64,000 nucleotides of DNA from Prostheceraeus crozeri (GCA_907163375.1 CAJQUW010009323.1:930001-994000); one strand, 5' to 3'; positions 46,820 through 59,397 are shown, counted from the stretch's first letter. The notes: generated from the letters alone by a model not told the origin. Made by a program: numbers and translations.

Positions 46820-47724
46820 GGAGATTGATTGAATGCAGGTTTCCAGGGCAATTTATTTTGTGGATGCGGAGTTACCTGAGTGACAGAAATCAGCTAGTTC
46901 AAATCGGCATTTAGAAAAGTTCATCAAGCCGAGTCACATCTGGTTTTCCTCAAGGGTCAATAATAGGTGCTGTATTTGTTTGTGATAGCAATGGCGACTT
47001 TTTCAGGCATCTCAAATTTGTGTCATGTTGTCAGATGCGCAGACCATACCACTACGTGCCTCCCCATCTTCCCAAACTTAAGAAACGATCACATATAAAG
47101 TGAACATGACAACATAAGAAGATGATCTCGGTCTATATACCTTGAAATGAATGTTTCCTAGTGCAAAAGCCTAATCATTAGAAAGAAGAATTTTGACGAG
47201 AACGTGAGACTTTAAATACTTAAAACAATCAACACTGAGTCTATGAACATATTGGGCGTCTAGTCTAATGAGAAAGGAAACTGGTCAACACATGTGGATA
47301 TAGTATCAAAAAAAATGCTGCGAAACGACTGTGCGCTGTGAGAACACTAAAGCCTTGCCTTTCCCCAGGAAACTTAAAGCTCACATACTTTGTGTTGATT
47401 CGCTCGCTTCTAGAATATTGAGTCTTTTTGAATCTTTCTGTGCAGGAGAAATTGCGACTTGACAGAGTTCAACGACGATTTCGTAAAGTTCTGTTTGGCA
47501 GTGATTGGGAAGAAAATTGTTTGCCAGACTTAAGTGACCGTCGCCTTTCTATATCAATAAAATTTTCGCAACAAATAATGAATTCAGAACATATATTGCA
47601 CCCTCATCTTCCTCCTTTATCATCAGTTGGACGTTTTATGTTGCCGCAGAGATCTACGGTCAGACGTTCGAGATCTTTTTTCTTAACAAGATGTGAAAGA
47701 TACAACAGTATATTTTCTATCTGA
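46820..47724 (+). pseudogene. LINE reverse-transcriptase fragment, CR1/Jockey-like
   Basis: The plus strand shows ILWMRSYLSDRNQLVQIG, a stop, then VTSGFPQGSIIGAVF, the reverse-transcriptase block ahead of the catalytic YADD. The YADD region itself is missing or unreadable. Further on come NWSTHVDIVSKKM and, open from 47428 to 47724, EKLRLDRVQRRFRKVLFG, typical of the ORF2 C-terminal part. Several stops and frame changes separate these blocks. It is a 5'-truncated, internally decayed copy. Confidence 0.82.
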
Positions 47725-48344
47725 TAATTTCTTTTGAAATGTCATATCTTTGTATGAACGATTTTCATTTATTCTGAAAAACATACGCTTTTTATTATTA
47801 TTAAAGCATCAGCAAGCACGTGACACATCCTGTTACATAGTATTATTGATAGGCATATTGATCCCGTCCCTTATCAATTGGAATTTATCTGATCTTAAGA
47901 GAAAATTATTTCTCAAAAATAGACATTCTCCTCAAATTTTCCTCTCTACCTATTACTCATGTATTAATTACAAGAGCATAAGATAGTCGATGATTCCCAA
48001 TCAGTAAACATCATATCGCCGAATACACCATGACATTACTCAAATCTTTATCACGAGGGGAAACCGATGTGCATCATATCGCATTTTTTATTGATTTCTT
48101 ATTTCGCAGAACATCATGATTTGTCTTATTTCTTTGGAAAAGCTGCGCTCTCGTTTTTCCTATTTTTATTAATTTTCATTTACTTGACAATTGACACCCA
48201 GATATCTCGGTGTCTATGATGATCAATGAATATAAGACAGCATTGAGACAATATTGTCGCACAGTAATGGTGTAAAGAAGTCACAGCACAACGTGACGCA
48301 AAGAAGTAATACTCACTTGCATCATGAGACTGACAAGAATGAGA
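47725..48344. other. Unassigned AT-rich DNA
   Basis: Nothing was recognised between the LINE fragment and the next TIR element. Confidence 0.5.
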
Positions 48345-48352
48345 GGTATGAC

Positions 48353-48874
48353 CACAGAATTAGACCGGTCGTCTCTTCTTCTGTTTGACTAGAAATGAAA
48401 CTTTGGAACATGAAATTCCTATGAAATGGCACAATCTGCTGACATAATACCATAGAGATCGAACAATGAGCACTCAGTTCAACATTAAACACGCCAAATT
48501 GTGCAAAGTTTCAGTGACTGCTATCAACCGGATCACAAAGCAGAGAGACACAGACGATGTCAAGTTCTACAGAGAAGTTTGTGAACGTTTTTCGTGTGCC
48601 TACTAACTTTTTTAATAATGATCGGAGGGCCCAATATCATCGAAATAACTTTTGCGCAATGATCTGAATTCTTTGAATATGAAGGAATCGTGGCTATCGC
48701 AGCATTTATCAAGGAATTCACAGCAATCCGGAAGCGACGCACGACTATGTTTCCTATCTCTGCAAAGTATTAAAAATTTCTTTTTGCCCACTTAGTGAGT
48801 TCCTGCATGTGCCATTGTTTTGAATCAGTTTGTACTACTAGTAAAGTGATGCGCTTAAACAATCTAATTCTGTA
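48353..48874 (+). mobile_element. CACAGAATTAGA-TIR element, copy 1
   Basis: The 522-bp element starts CACAGAATTAGA and ends TCTAATTCTGTA, with a perfect 8-bp duplication GGTATGAC (48345-48352 and 48875-48882). From 48466 it encodes MSTQFNIKHAKLCKVSV continuing to QRDTDDVKFYREVCERF, then a stop. After the stop another frame reads EFFEYEGIVAIAAFIKEF. The peptide is shared by the other two copies. The 8-bp duplication fits hAT or another 8-bp superfamily; the peptide is not recognised. Confidence 0.85.
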
Positions 48875-48882
48875 GGTATGAC

Positions 48883-49388
48883 TCTTTGTAGAATTCTTTG
48901 CAAGTGTGATACACTAGATTTAACCGATTTCTATCTAGGCCTATTTGTTGGAAATATTATTGGAATCTATACTTGGCAATTCAACAATTAGATCCAAAGT
49001 GAATGAGTTTCAAATATAGAAGTTCTTTGACTTTTTTCCCTGACAGCAATAAGTTGAACATTTCAAATAGTGGGAGACTCATCTAAACTGCTCATGTTGA
49101 GGCAAAATACTCTTTGGATTGTGATTGTCCAAAGAGAAGCCAATTAAAGACGCATTCTACTGATCAATTATATCATAGAACTCTCATTTCTCCCATCATA
49201 ACAGTAGCAATTGAAAGTCAATCATGACGTTTGCTACTGGTTAAAACCAACTTGTTGAAAAACAGTCCTCCAGTTATTTAGAAATGCTTTCAGAAATCTT
49301 TGGTCACGCGTTCTGATATCTATGATTTATACAACTCATACATCGCGGAAACCATGCCAGTTTGGCAGAAAACTGTGGCGACAGTTCG
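48883..49388. other. Unassigned spacer between two inverted element copies
   Basis: These 506 bp separate copies 1 and 2. No feature was recognised. With the inverted copies on either side it would form the loop of a large stem. Confidence 0.5.
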
Positions 49389-49396
49389 GTTACACC

Positions 49397-49905
49397 CACA
49401 GAATTAGATTGTTTAAGCGCATCACTTTGCTAGAGGTACAAACTGATTCAAAACGATAGCACATGCTGGAACTTACTACGTGAGCAAGAAGAAATTTGTA
49501 ATGCTTTGCAGAGATAGGAAACATAGTCGTGCGTCGCTTCCGGATTGCTGTGAATTCCGTCAAAGTGCTGCGATGGCCACGATTCCTTCATATTCAAAGA
49601 ATTCAGATCATTGCGCAAAAGTTATCTCGATGTTGATTGGCCTTCCGATCATTATTAAAAAAGTTAGTAGGCACACGAAAAACGTTCACAAACTTCTCTG
49701 TAGAATTGATATCGTCTGTGTCTCTTTGCTGTGTGATCCGGTTGATGGCAGTCACTGAAACTTTGCACAATTTGGCGTGTTTAATGTTGAACTGACTGCT
49801 CATTGTTCGATTTCTATGAGATTATGTCAGCAGATTGTGCCATTTCATGTTTCAATGTTTCATTTTTAGTCAAACAGAAGAAGAGACGACCTGTCTAATA
49901 CTGCG
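49397..49905 (-). mobile_element. CACAGAATTAGA-TIR element, copy 2, inverted
   Basis: The 509-bp copy is in the opposite orientation to copy 1. The flanks GTTACACC (49389-49396) and GCTACACC (49906-49913) match at 7 of 8 bases, confirming an 8-bp duplication. The minus strand encodes MSSQFNIKHAKLCKVSV and QRDTDD before the frame drifts. Confidence 0.85.
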
Positions 49906-49913
49906 GCTACACC

Positions 49914-52765
49914 ACTCTCGATTAAGCTCGCGCTTCTTTCTCATGTAATCGCTCATGGTGTGACATGAAATTAATACATTTGATGTTCTATTCTATCATT
50001 TATTAAGTGTCCACTCATTCCTGTCAAGCGCGGACGCGACCCATTTTTCCTATTCAGTGTGATATGCATTAATTTAGTGGGAATGCGCAAACGCTATCAG
50101 CATTGAAGGTTCTAGAGTGGTTGTTTTGAGTGAGTGAAGGAATCGTTATACTACGAAACACAGCTGGTGAGAATTCAAATTTTATCACAATTCACAACCA
50201 AAGTCATCAAGATCTTGACAAATGTGAGAATTTTGTACAAGCCATCCCATAACACTGTTGTGAACTTCGTGCACTTTATTCATGACAATATCAATGCCTG
50301 TCACGACCAAACAAATGCATGGTCAATGAGCACTTCATTAGTAGAAGCAAACACAGTGGAAAGTGTATGAAATAGCAAGCACTGTTGAACTATTTTGTTT
50401 CGAAGATATGTCTATTGAATTGACTTAAATAGTCCAGTGATCTGGTTTTCAAACAGTGACCAACAACACTCAGTAATTCTAAAAAACCTGTACATACTGC
50501 AAGACGAACTACAGAGCGAGTGTTGCAGGACTGTCATTTTCTTGATTATTGACTGAATTCCACATGTCCTGTTTGTATGAGTCGTATTTGTAAGAATCGT
50601 TATTGTTGCTGCTGTTATCGACAATCAGGCTCGTATGTTGCAAAAGGAATTCCTCGTTTATTTGAAGTAGAAGTAGACCCTACTATGGAACGTGTTTCGT
50701 AATACTGTATGTTTATCAAACTATTTATGAACAAGAAAGGGAAATGCCTCCAGAGATTGCAAAGGAAGGGATATGCAAAGTGATCTGAAGGGCGGTGGAG
50801 ATGTCAGAGGGATTTTGGGGTGGGAAAAGGATATGAGGATTATTTGACTGCATAACAGTTAAGGAAGCATATGACTTTGCAGATAGTGACCATGCATTAT
50901 CAGTTTTGCTCTAATTAATTACCTCATGCATATTTCGCTTCTTTAAGAATCTTGACTTTGATTTATTTGAAGTATTCTCTTTTTTAACCAACTTTGATTT
51001 GCGAAAAGGCTACAGTTCTATTGCAAATACAACTTCAGCTAAAGAAAACTACAAGAAAGCTACAACTTCGGCTAAGAGTGCTGTTTTGAAATTTTGCCCT
51101 GAAAAATACTTGAAATGAAGAACCTCCCGTGCGCCACCATTAACAAGGCTCTATTGGTTGCCTAGCGTCTTCCCTACATTGGTAAATGCACAGAGATGGA
51201 TTGTTCCGTCTTTCTCAATCCTTAAACACAGACAACGCAATTTATCTATATGAATGATGGATAATGATGTGCGCTTCCTCCCATGCATTTCGTCCATTGT
51301 ATTTCAAATGAAGGAATGTGGGATTACATGATGTATTACAGACGGATTAAGAAACTGGCGATAACAAATTCAAGTGAAGAAATAGTATTTTCCATGTGTA
51401 GTCTTAGGTGTAGTGTGTATAGTTTCATTGCTTTCGGTGTAGTAGAATGTCATTGCAGTTCTATTGTTTACCTCCATTATCCACTTTCCACTTATCCACT
51501 CTTACCATTATCCACTTTGTGTAGTGTCAGATATAGTTCACTTGTAATCGGTGTAGTTGCATCATTATATTTCCATTTTTTACCTCCACTTTTCCAATTT
51601 TCATCCATTGGTCTCCTGTTGTTTTGTTATGTCCATTTTTAATTTCCTTAACCTGTGGTGACCATTGTCCTATTCTATTTCCACTTCCGGCATCTGTGGT
51701 CGGTACAGTATATTAGACGTCTGTTTTGAACATGTATGCGGCAGTGTTTGGAATCTGTGGCATTAGTATATGAACAGTAAGAATGAGTAGTGTCACAAGT
51801 CTTAAGATTTCCATTTTTAGCAGATAGTGGGCCAAAGCTGATCAATTTTAATTCGTTACCACGAGAAAGCTACATTGAGTTCTTTTAAGAACTGATTAAT
51901 CCAATGGTTACAGTAGCATTGCATTTGTACACTTGCGGATTGGAGAACGCCATCAGTCCTCATCAGGACTACTTCAATTAATAATTTAAATTAGTAAGCA
52001 TTATATTCTATTATAAACGGCTGCTGGGATGATTTTCATCATCGTATGAGAATGACAATTGACCTTCATTGGACAACAGGCCATACGTAGATCTGAGGGA
52101 TGATCTAACATGAAATTTGATGGGCCATGTTTGGATGATGTATCAATAAAATGATTCAAAAATAATGACAAGGAATTATGAATGACAACCATGAAATAGA
52201 TACCAGCTTCTTCTATTGCTCATTAAGTAATCATTGTTACTCCTTCGCTAGTCTGCAACACTGCAACAAACAGCTACGATGAATTGGAAACAAATCAAAA
52301 CAATTTCTTCTTTGAATCTCAACATAACTAACTTGAAATCATTTCCATACTGGCGACAGGGAATCATGTTTCACTACATTCTTTTATTAATTCAGTGACT
52401 TTCCCTGACGTCCTGAAATCGGGTTGTTTCTATACATGGAACATTTTGTCAACATAAGACATTATTTCTAGTTTGAAATGTAGTGAAATATGCATTGAGA
52501 ATCAGTTCATTCATGTACAATACAGGAGTGAGTAATTTTGAACAGCAAAACACATGATGAATGCTATTTATAATTATACTTTGTTCTCATGCCGAATCAA
52601 GGAATTTCACAAATGATACAAAGCAGGCAATGAATTGATCAATATTTGTAACATGACCTGCTCAATTAAAGTGTAATGTGACTTGCACAATGTACTTGTG
52701 GCAACAGTTAGTAATTTTAGTTCCATGCATTCCTTGATCAAAAAATTTCCTATTAGATCATTAAC
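49914..52765. other. Unassigned DNA
   Basis: A short TATCCACT-rich pyrimidine patch lies at 51470-51530. Open frames here (for example 51283-51642) show no motif. Nothing else was recognised. Confidence 0.5.
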
Positions 52766-52893
52766 AAGAATGAAATGAAATAAAGGAAGATCAAATTGCC
52801 ATGCAGAAGATGTGCGGCTGGCAGGATTCGAACTTGCGACCCCAGGTTGACTAGAACTGTGCTCTACCAACTGATGAGCCTTGAGCCGCTTAC
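52766..52893 (-). mobile_element. tRNA-Thr-like SINE, family 3
   Basis: On the minus strand 52814-52889 gives a 76-nt tRNA-like fold: acceptor GCGGCTC against CAGCCGC (six of seven pairs), D stem GCTC/GAGC, anticodon loop CTAGTCA (anticodon AGT, Thr-like), box B AGTTCGAATCC. It runs directly into TCTTCTGCATGGCAATTTG and a TTTATTTCATTTCATTC tail. That body recurs without the head at 53071-53126. Mismatches in three stems and the shared tail favour a SINE over a working tRNA gene. Confidence 0.72.
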
Positions 52894-53070
52894 ATGCGAG
52901 ACTGTGTGAATTGGCAGGATCAAGCCTCCATCACCACACATCAGTTGTCATAGCAAGTATAATCAACGAATAGAAATCTCGTCACAGTTGTGATTGCCGA
53001 CATTTAGGCCAAGCTGGGGATGGATTATCCACCAAAGCATCTTAAACCATGCCGCAAATGCAATTAATAA

Positions 53071-53126
53071 TAGAATGAAATGAAATAAACAATAGATTAA
53101 ATTGCCATACGAAAGATGTGCGACTG
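53071..53126 (-). mobile_element. SINE family 3, tail fragment
   Basis: TAGAATGAAATGAAATAAA and ATTGCCATACGAAAGATGTG match the body of the copy at 52766-52893 in the same orientation. Only this part is present. Confidence 0.6.
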
Positions 53127-53650
53127 TCACGGAAATCATTAGTTGTCTCATGTGTCTTGTTCTTCAATGACCGCCAGAGAACTCATCAATAAATTGCTGG
53201 ACAATTTTTTCAGCATTATCAAGGAGAATAGAGGAAGCCAAAAGAAGATATCTGGCACTGAAAATCTGGAGTACAAATGTTGGAAGCGACATCAGAAGTA
53301 TGACATCAGAATCGTTCTAATTGTTGAGTTGGCACTTTCTGACCAATAAAGTCCTTTTCACTTCAACAAACTGGAAGCATCCAGTGAAACATTGTCATTT
53401 CTGTATTGGTTGTGCTTGTATGCAACTTCGATCGACACTGAAAAACATAGGAGCTCGTAAAGACGTTAGTCTTCCGTCTCTGTTTCATCATGAAGCACAT
53501 GCATTTTGATATTTTGGTCCTATTTTTCGAAAGAAATCCGTCAATTCAATTTCATTCATGCTAGGAAAAAATACAGACTGCCTGCTTGCCTGTACATAGA
53601 TTGGAAAGATGTCCTCTGACTCGAACAATTTAAGCACTAAAGTCCTTGGC
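53127..53650. other. Unassigned DNA
   Basis: A short open frame from 53167 (MTARELINKLLDNFFSI) looks protein-like but is unrecognised and has no splice context. Nothing else was seen. Confidence 0.4.
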
Positions 53651-53697
53651 AGCCGTAGACTCTGCGTTTCGTCGTATAGGGATTCATCTGTACAGCT
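53651..53697 (-). ncRNA. Decayed hammerhead ribozyme fold (Penelope/retroelement type)
   Basis: Minus-strand order: stem I strand AGCTGTA, core CAGATGA (consensus CTGATGA), ATCC-loop-CGAC at the stem II position, GAAAC, a small GCAGA loop, GTC cleavage triplet, stem I partner TACGGCT. Stem I forms seven pairs including one G-U. Stem III is the two-pair AC/GU typical of minimal type I hammerheads. The core has one change (U4 to A) and stem II has two mismatches, so it is probably inactive. Such motifs are known in Penelope-like element terminal repeats and in schistosome SINE-like repeats. A Penelope-type endonuclease fragment lies about 0.9 kb upstream on the same strand. Confidence 0.55.
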
Positions 53698-54585
53698 CGC
53701 ATCCAAACTAAAGCTTGTGACATCTAGAATGACTGGACAAACTAAACTGCACTGCCTTTATTCTAGCTTTGAAGCGCTGCTGATATTCTGGCTGTGAAGC
53801 GCAGAGTGACTGCGCATAAAAGATGCAGGGTGACTGCTCGCATTGGAAACTTGCTTATTTGCGTAATAACAGTTGTAAGGAATGGCTAATATGTAAAGAC
53901 GAGGATTCAGAAATTCAAAGATGCGGCGAGAAAAATAGCTTTTATCCTGAACATCAGGCAATTGTTCTTCCTGTTGAACATATTTCTACAATCTTCATCA
54001 AAATACTTACATGTCAATTTAGACTGTCAACTCTCCAAAATTCGGCTTTGTTGTCTTGGACAATGTTTGTTTCTCACTTAATTTGATCTCAATGCAGTTG
54101 GAAAAATAGCGTTTTGACTGAATTTTACAGCGCTTTGAATTCTTTTTTGATGATGCATTTCAAGAATAGGATCATTGAGACGGAGAATATTAAATGACAG
54201 AATCGTATAATCTTCAGTTATGAAGCAATATTAACTTGAAGCGAAAAATCTCAGTGGTCTGACACCATGAAACCTACATTTCTCCGAACTGAATTTTCTT
54301 AAATGAATGAAAACCAATTCTGTAATTTATGCCATTAGGACTAACATTGATAATGTCAAAAAGGTTATCCAAAATATACAATACAGGCAATGAAAGCAAA
54401 CGGATTTCTATGTCATTCAGAATGTTTATTTTTCATTAAAAAGATGCGATATTAATAAAATGAGTTTTTCAATGTTTATATAGCACATTCTTCTCAAAAC
54501 AAATTTTCAAATTTTGATTTTGAAGCTGGAAAAAACCTCATCAAATGATGTATTACTCAATATTATCTTTTGATAGACAGGGACC

Positions 54586-54954
54586 CTAGAATACGTAAAG
54601 TGTGACGCCACTGAAAAGTAAATAAAACTCTGAAACGATTACAAGCATTACTATACGAGCAGTCACAAACTTGAAGATGTCGTGTGATCGCACTATTTGG
54701 AACTCGAGTTGATCTCGGAGGGCAGCGCACTTCATTTGATACCATTTTGGTACATGCTCACTTATGCGATCACCAAGACGCCTTTCAGTTCGGCCCACAT
54801 ACTTGCAACCAAAAGTACTCTCAAACTGATAGATCACGTTGTATTGGGCCTTCACTGTAAGTTTGTCTTTTGGCGACGACAGTGGGATTTTGAAAGTACG
54901 AAACGTCAACACAGGTTTGGCAGCACTAAAAAGTCGAAAAGATGTCCAAAACAT
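54586..54954 (-). pseudogene. Penelope-like element fossil, GIY-YIG endonuclease part
   Basis: The minus-strand peptide contains YNVIYQFESTFGCKYVGRT and RRLGDRISEHVP, the core of the GIY-YIG nuclease joined to the reverse transcriptase in Penelope-like elements. The reverse transcriptase part was not recognised upstream. It is an incomplete fossil of unknown age. Confidence 0.8.
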
Positions 54955-55858
54955 AGAGGCTCAACATTCACATTTAAGGACATACGACACTGAAACGACA
55001 CGACTTTGAAATTCGACGTTTTGGTTGACATTATCGTGGAATGGCCCATCTACTAAAGTTTCGTCATAATAATCAAATTTGACTGCAAAAAATGATGACA
55101 TGAGCAATACTCTAAGCTGAAGCAATGAAGAGATTGTTGTCTTCAATAAAGCTCAATCATTCTGTAAAGTAAAGGCAGCACGATTATCTGAAAAAAGTAA
55201 ATATTGTCAGTAATAAAATCGAACTGAAATAGTGTCATCCATAAACCCTATCCATGCGAGGCGATCGTGCCCATGTCTGTCGCATTTTTGCTGTGGTCAT
55301 GTTTAAAACTAAGATGCTTGACCTGCTCTTTCGTCACTGTTAGTTTTGGCGTATGTTTTCAAACTTCTCACCGGAAATCGTTTTTTCGTCCTCTTGAAGG
55401 TTAAATTTATGACCACTTTTGAAGAGTCCTTTCAAAAGTCTGAATTTTTCCAAAATTTTGTTGTTTTTTCAAACCCCAAACCAATTTTATCCATTTTTCT
55501 TGTTCTACTAAGCAACTTCTAAGTACATCTCAGTACGACCAGTTAAGCATCGCAAGTAGCAATTGTTGAGGTGATTTACAATCAAAATTCGGCAAAATCT
55601 CAAAGCCTTCAAAATTGGTGTTTTGAAATTTTGAATTTCTATTTTTAGCACGAGTATGAGCGAGTTAGAGCAAAGTAGCCTAACACTACCACGACAATGT
55701 TCGCTGAATATGTTGCAACTCGAATTTCTCACCTTTCGGAGCAATACTTTATTAGCTAAGGAGGGAGGACGGATTTGATGCATCAGACCTCAGTTTGGAT
55801 AGGATTATAGTGCAAGCATGTCTGTCAACCAATTGGTCGACTCGGTTACTTCGGTTAA
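54955..55858. other. Unassigned DNA
   Basis: It may include further decayed Penelope sequence just upstream of the nuclease fragment (TATGACGAAAC on the minus strand near 55060). The minus-strand frame at 55508-55783 is unrecognised. Confidence 0.4.
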
Positions 55859-56075
55859 GTGATAGGATAGCTCAGTTGGCTAATGGCCGCGCATTGGTGC
55901 GGAAGTGCAGAAGGTTCAGGGTTCGAGTCTGTCCACCTTGGCAGGTGCCACCGATCTCACCAGAGCTACTGCTATCCCTAACCTGTTGAGAGTTGCGAGT
56001 GAGTGAAGATTGCCTCACCCCTAGCTTACTAGTATGGCTTCGTGCCGAAGGTGGGTAGGAATGAGTGCAAGTACA
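55859..56075 (+). mobile_element. tRNA-derived SINE, family 2, copy B
   Basis: Box A GGATAGCTCAGTTGG and box B AGGGTTCGAGTCTG are both intact. The body matches copy A through CCTAACCTGTTGAGAG and GCTTACTAGTATGGCTT. It lies just beyond the 3' end of a minus-strand LINE fragment, which may be coincidence. Confidence 0.85.
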
Positions 56076-56219
56076 ATGCGAATTGTGTATAACTAACCCC
56101 ATGTTGAATTGGAGTTACTCATGCGAAGTGCGCACATGTAATGATTAAGACATTACTTGGTTGAAGACTCTGTGTTTGAAGACTCTGTGTGCCGTTCCTC
56201 CAATCCACTCCATAATGTC

Positions 56220-57000
56220 GTCCATTCACGTTCGTCGGAGTCTTCCTCTTTTGCCTTGTTCCTTCCACTTGCCCGTGCATAATGTCTTTGCTTTTGTAGT
56301 GGCATCACCAAACCATTTTAGTTTTCTATTTTTTACCGTGTTAAGTAAGCTCTCCAGTGCGCCATACCTGAGTCGGATTTCACTTCTCACTTTATCATTA
56401 GTCCTGTGCTCTTTCCAAGATATGCCTAGCAGTCTTCTTTGACACTTGATGTCAGAGGCCTTAATGCGTTTTGATGCTTTCTTATTCATTGTCCAGGTTT
56501 CGTAACCATATAAGGCGATGGCTTTCACTATGGCACGAAGTAAGTCGACTTTGATTTTCAAAGAGAGCTTCTTTTCTTTCAATAACGTGTCCATGCGTGC
56601 TAATGCAATTGTAGCCATTCCAATTCTAGCGATGATATCTTTTATTGACGTTCCAACTTCGGTAATCAACGAGCCGAGATATTTGAAATTCTTTACTTGT
56701 TCTAGTATTTCTCCATTGACCACTTATTGAGATTGGATATTAATAGGCCGAGGTCCAGTCGCAAGGCTTTTACTTTATGAACCGCTGATTTCCATGCCGT
56801 ATCGATTTGTATTGTCGTTTATCCTGCAAGTCACTGTCTTTAGTTCAGTCTCAGAGCTTGCCATATTTGCGATGTCATCCGCAAACCGCAAGTTCTTAAT
56901 TCGCAATCCTCCACATTTTATGCCACTCAGTTGTTCATCCACAGCGTCTGTCATGAAGCATCATTCAAAACTTCGGAAGATGTGTCCAAGAATGATGCGA
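56220..57000 (-). pseudogene. LINE reverse-transcriptase 3' half
   Basis: The minus strand encodes FMTDAVDEQLSG, then LRIKNLRFADDIANMASS, which contains the catalytic FADD motif. Two in-frame stops follow (near 56779 and 56727). From 56723 to 56226 the frame is open: VKNFKYLGSLITEVGTS, ALYGYETWTMNKKASKRI, RRLLGISWKEHRTNDKV and RKLKWFGDA, the usual C-terminal thumb and tail of RTE/Jockey-type ORF2. The endonuclease and fingers are absent, so this is a 5'-truncated copy with few breaks, relatively young. Confidence 0.88.
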
Positions 57001-59397
57001 CTTCAACACAATCATCATTATTAATATAAAATCATCATTAATAATAATTGTAAGATAATAAGTAGGAACTTGAAAAGGATTCGCGCTTCCGCCCCTGATT
57101 TGTGATCCCTCCTATATGTTCGGCTAGAGCTCTGTATATTCATCATGCACATCCAAAATGAACCGAAATTTAATTACTAAATAAAGCAGCCAGCAAGAAT
57201 AGAGGAAAATACATGTTTAACAACATTCGCTTTGAGCATTTCTTTCAGCTTAAGTTATCGTCTACTTAAATTTTCCATTTTGTTTTCGAACGTTCCGTGC
57301 GCTAATTTCGTCGTGAAAGTATTTTAGACAAGCAGTTGATTTCCTGATAGTAAGAATCGTTCAAGATGAAATGAGGAAATAGCAGTAGGCAAGTGCGAAT
57401 TCGGAGCTGATATTTTGGCAAAGACGAAACTAATCGAATTAAATCTGCCGAGCGGGCTCCCTCCTTCATTTCTCAAGGTCACTTGTAGTTCAGTGTTGCA
57501 AAGCGCCTAACGAATCTCACAATATTTCTCTACGCAAACGAGAATTCCAGAGGAAAGTCAATTAGAAATGAAAATAGTTATTCTGATGCATCAGAAGTCA
57601 TTTTGCTATGTCTGGAATCTTAATGGAAGGTAAGAATTCAAATCTAGAAATTATTTACTCATTGGTGATTAAATTGGTTGAGGCTAACCTCCGGTAGATC
57701 ATAAAGAAAATTAATAATACTATAGGCCTAACTAAAAACTGAAAGAAGAAAAAAAAATATAACTTATTACTGCGTTATAAACAAAATTATAAATCTAACA
57801 ACTTACTTATGACATTAGCGTCTAAAAAGGAGTGATTATAGACATGACACTTGTGTGTCTGCTTATATACTTCAAACTTTGTAACTTATCTAAATCCCAA
57901 TCTGCTATCAGTCAAATACAATTACAAACAGACCTGTCATTTCTAATGCGGATAACTGGTCAACCACATAAGAGACAGTCATGTTTTTTTCATTTATCTT
58001 AGGAAATCAATGAGTTGACGGCTCAGAAATCAGCTCTTTACTTCTCTTCATTGCTTGTGTTCTTTAGTCAACTTCGTAAGTTCTTCTTAATTTGGAATAT
58101 CCGCTTCGAAAGTCAAGAGTTCAGATAAATGCATCTGTTTTACTCAGGATCATCCAATTAATAGACTTAGCTAGGTAAAGAAAATGGGAAAAATGTTTTT
58201 TCAATCAATTATTTTGAGAAAATAGATTGACTCAACATTAGATTCATTTTTTAATTGTAGCTGCTTCATTAATTCTGAGAAAAAGTCACCCTTGATACAT
58301 CGATACATAATTCTACAGTATCTGTCATACAACTTCTGCATTCTGCAGTTTTTGAATGTCATGAGTTGTGGCTTTGTTGTCTAACTTGTTTAAAAGATGA
58401 TTGTTTTGATTTAATCTACGATTCCTTGCATGGATTTGACGCTATCAACTGACCCAGCAGTGTGAGGACCCGGGCTAACATCATGTTGGGAGTACAGGCG
58501 GCGGTGGAACGGTGACTGTCTTTTTAAATAAATGTGTTACTGTCTTATGGTTCTAGCAAGGACTGTGACCTTCATTTCAATCTTCGTTTCACAACTTCGC
58601 AGACTTTGGCTTCAACTTTCAGTTGGGTCCAGCGTGCCTACTCTGGTTGGGTTCTATTATTAAGAAACAGTGCTAGGTATCGTCAATTTCCGAATTAGCT
58701 CCGTTGGCTTTATTCTGTTGACTATAAGTTAGAGTTAGCTCCGCTAAGCGTTGCTCCGTTAATTTGGAGAAACTGTATCGTGTTAAGTAAAGTCAAGTTA
58801 ATTCGTTGTAACTTTGCAGCGTGAGTAATATGTACAGGGCCGAAACTAGCTTTATTTTTATAGGAGAAAGAATCCTGGTTAATTAGTCAGCTCCCCCAAA
58901 GTACAAGAATGTAAACGATGAATGAACAAGAAAGAACCACTAGGCTTGAGTGGCAGGACATTGGAGTTATTATGTACTCAGTAATAACTATCACAGATAA
59001 GTCGCTTATTTCATAGTGTCATGATTACCAAGCTTCATATCAAGTAAGTACGAAGAGAATAAAGGAGGGAATTCACATCCTCAACAATGACTCTTTTAAT
59101 AGACTGTGGTTTCTCTATTGCCCAATGTTGGAGATCTCTTAATCATTGACTGTTTTTCTCTCTATGTAGCTTGATTTCCTATCTCAAAGTTATTTTAAGG
59201 AACATCATATGTTACTTATCACACTTTAACCAGTATTATGATTCCATGTTATAATCCTCAGGGTTAGTGTATTACATTGTAGAATGTCGCAGTATGTCAC
59301 GTGTAATGTGTTAGTAGTGTCGTGTTATGAATTTTATTGAACTGTAGTCCAATGTGTTTCATGCTGTAAAGTTTCATCACTCTTTACTTGCACGTAC
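57001..59397. other. Unassigned DNA
   Basis: No exon, RNA gene or named repeat was recognised. GTTAGCTCCG repeats twice near 58730-58770. Confidence 0.5.

Noticed and set aside
52814-52889. Functional tRNA-Thr gene
   Set aside because: The 76-nt cloverleaf has mismatches in the acceptor, anticodon and T stems and continues into a repeated SINE body.
55508-55783. Small protein-coding gene on the minus strand
   Set aside because: No motif or splice context; it lies between a Penelope fossil and a SINE and is probably repeat-derived or chance.
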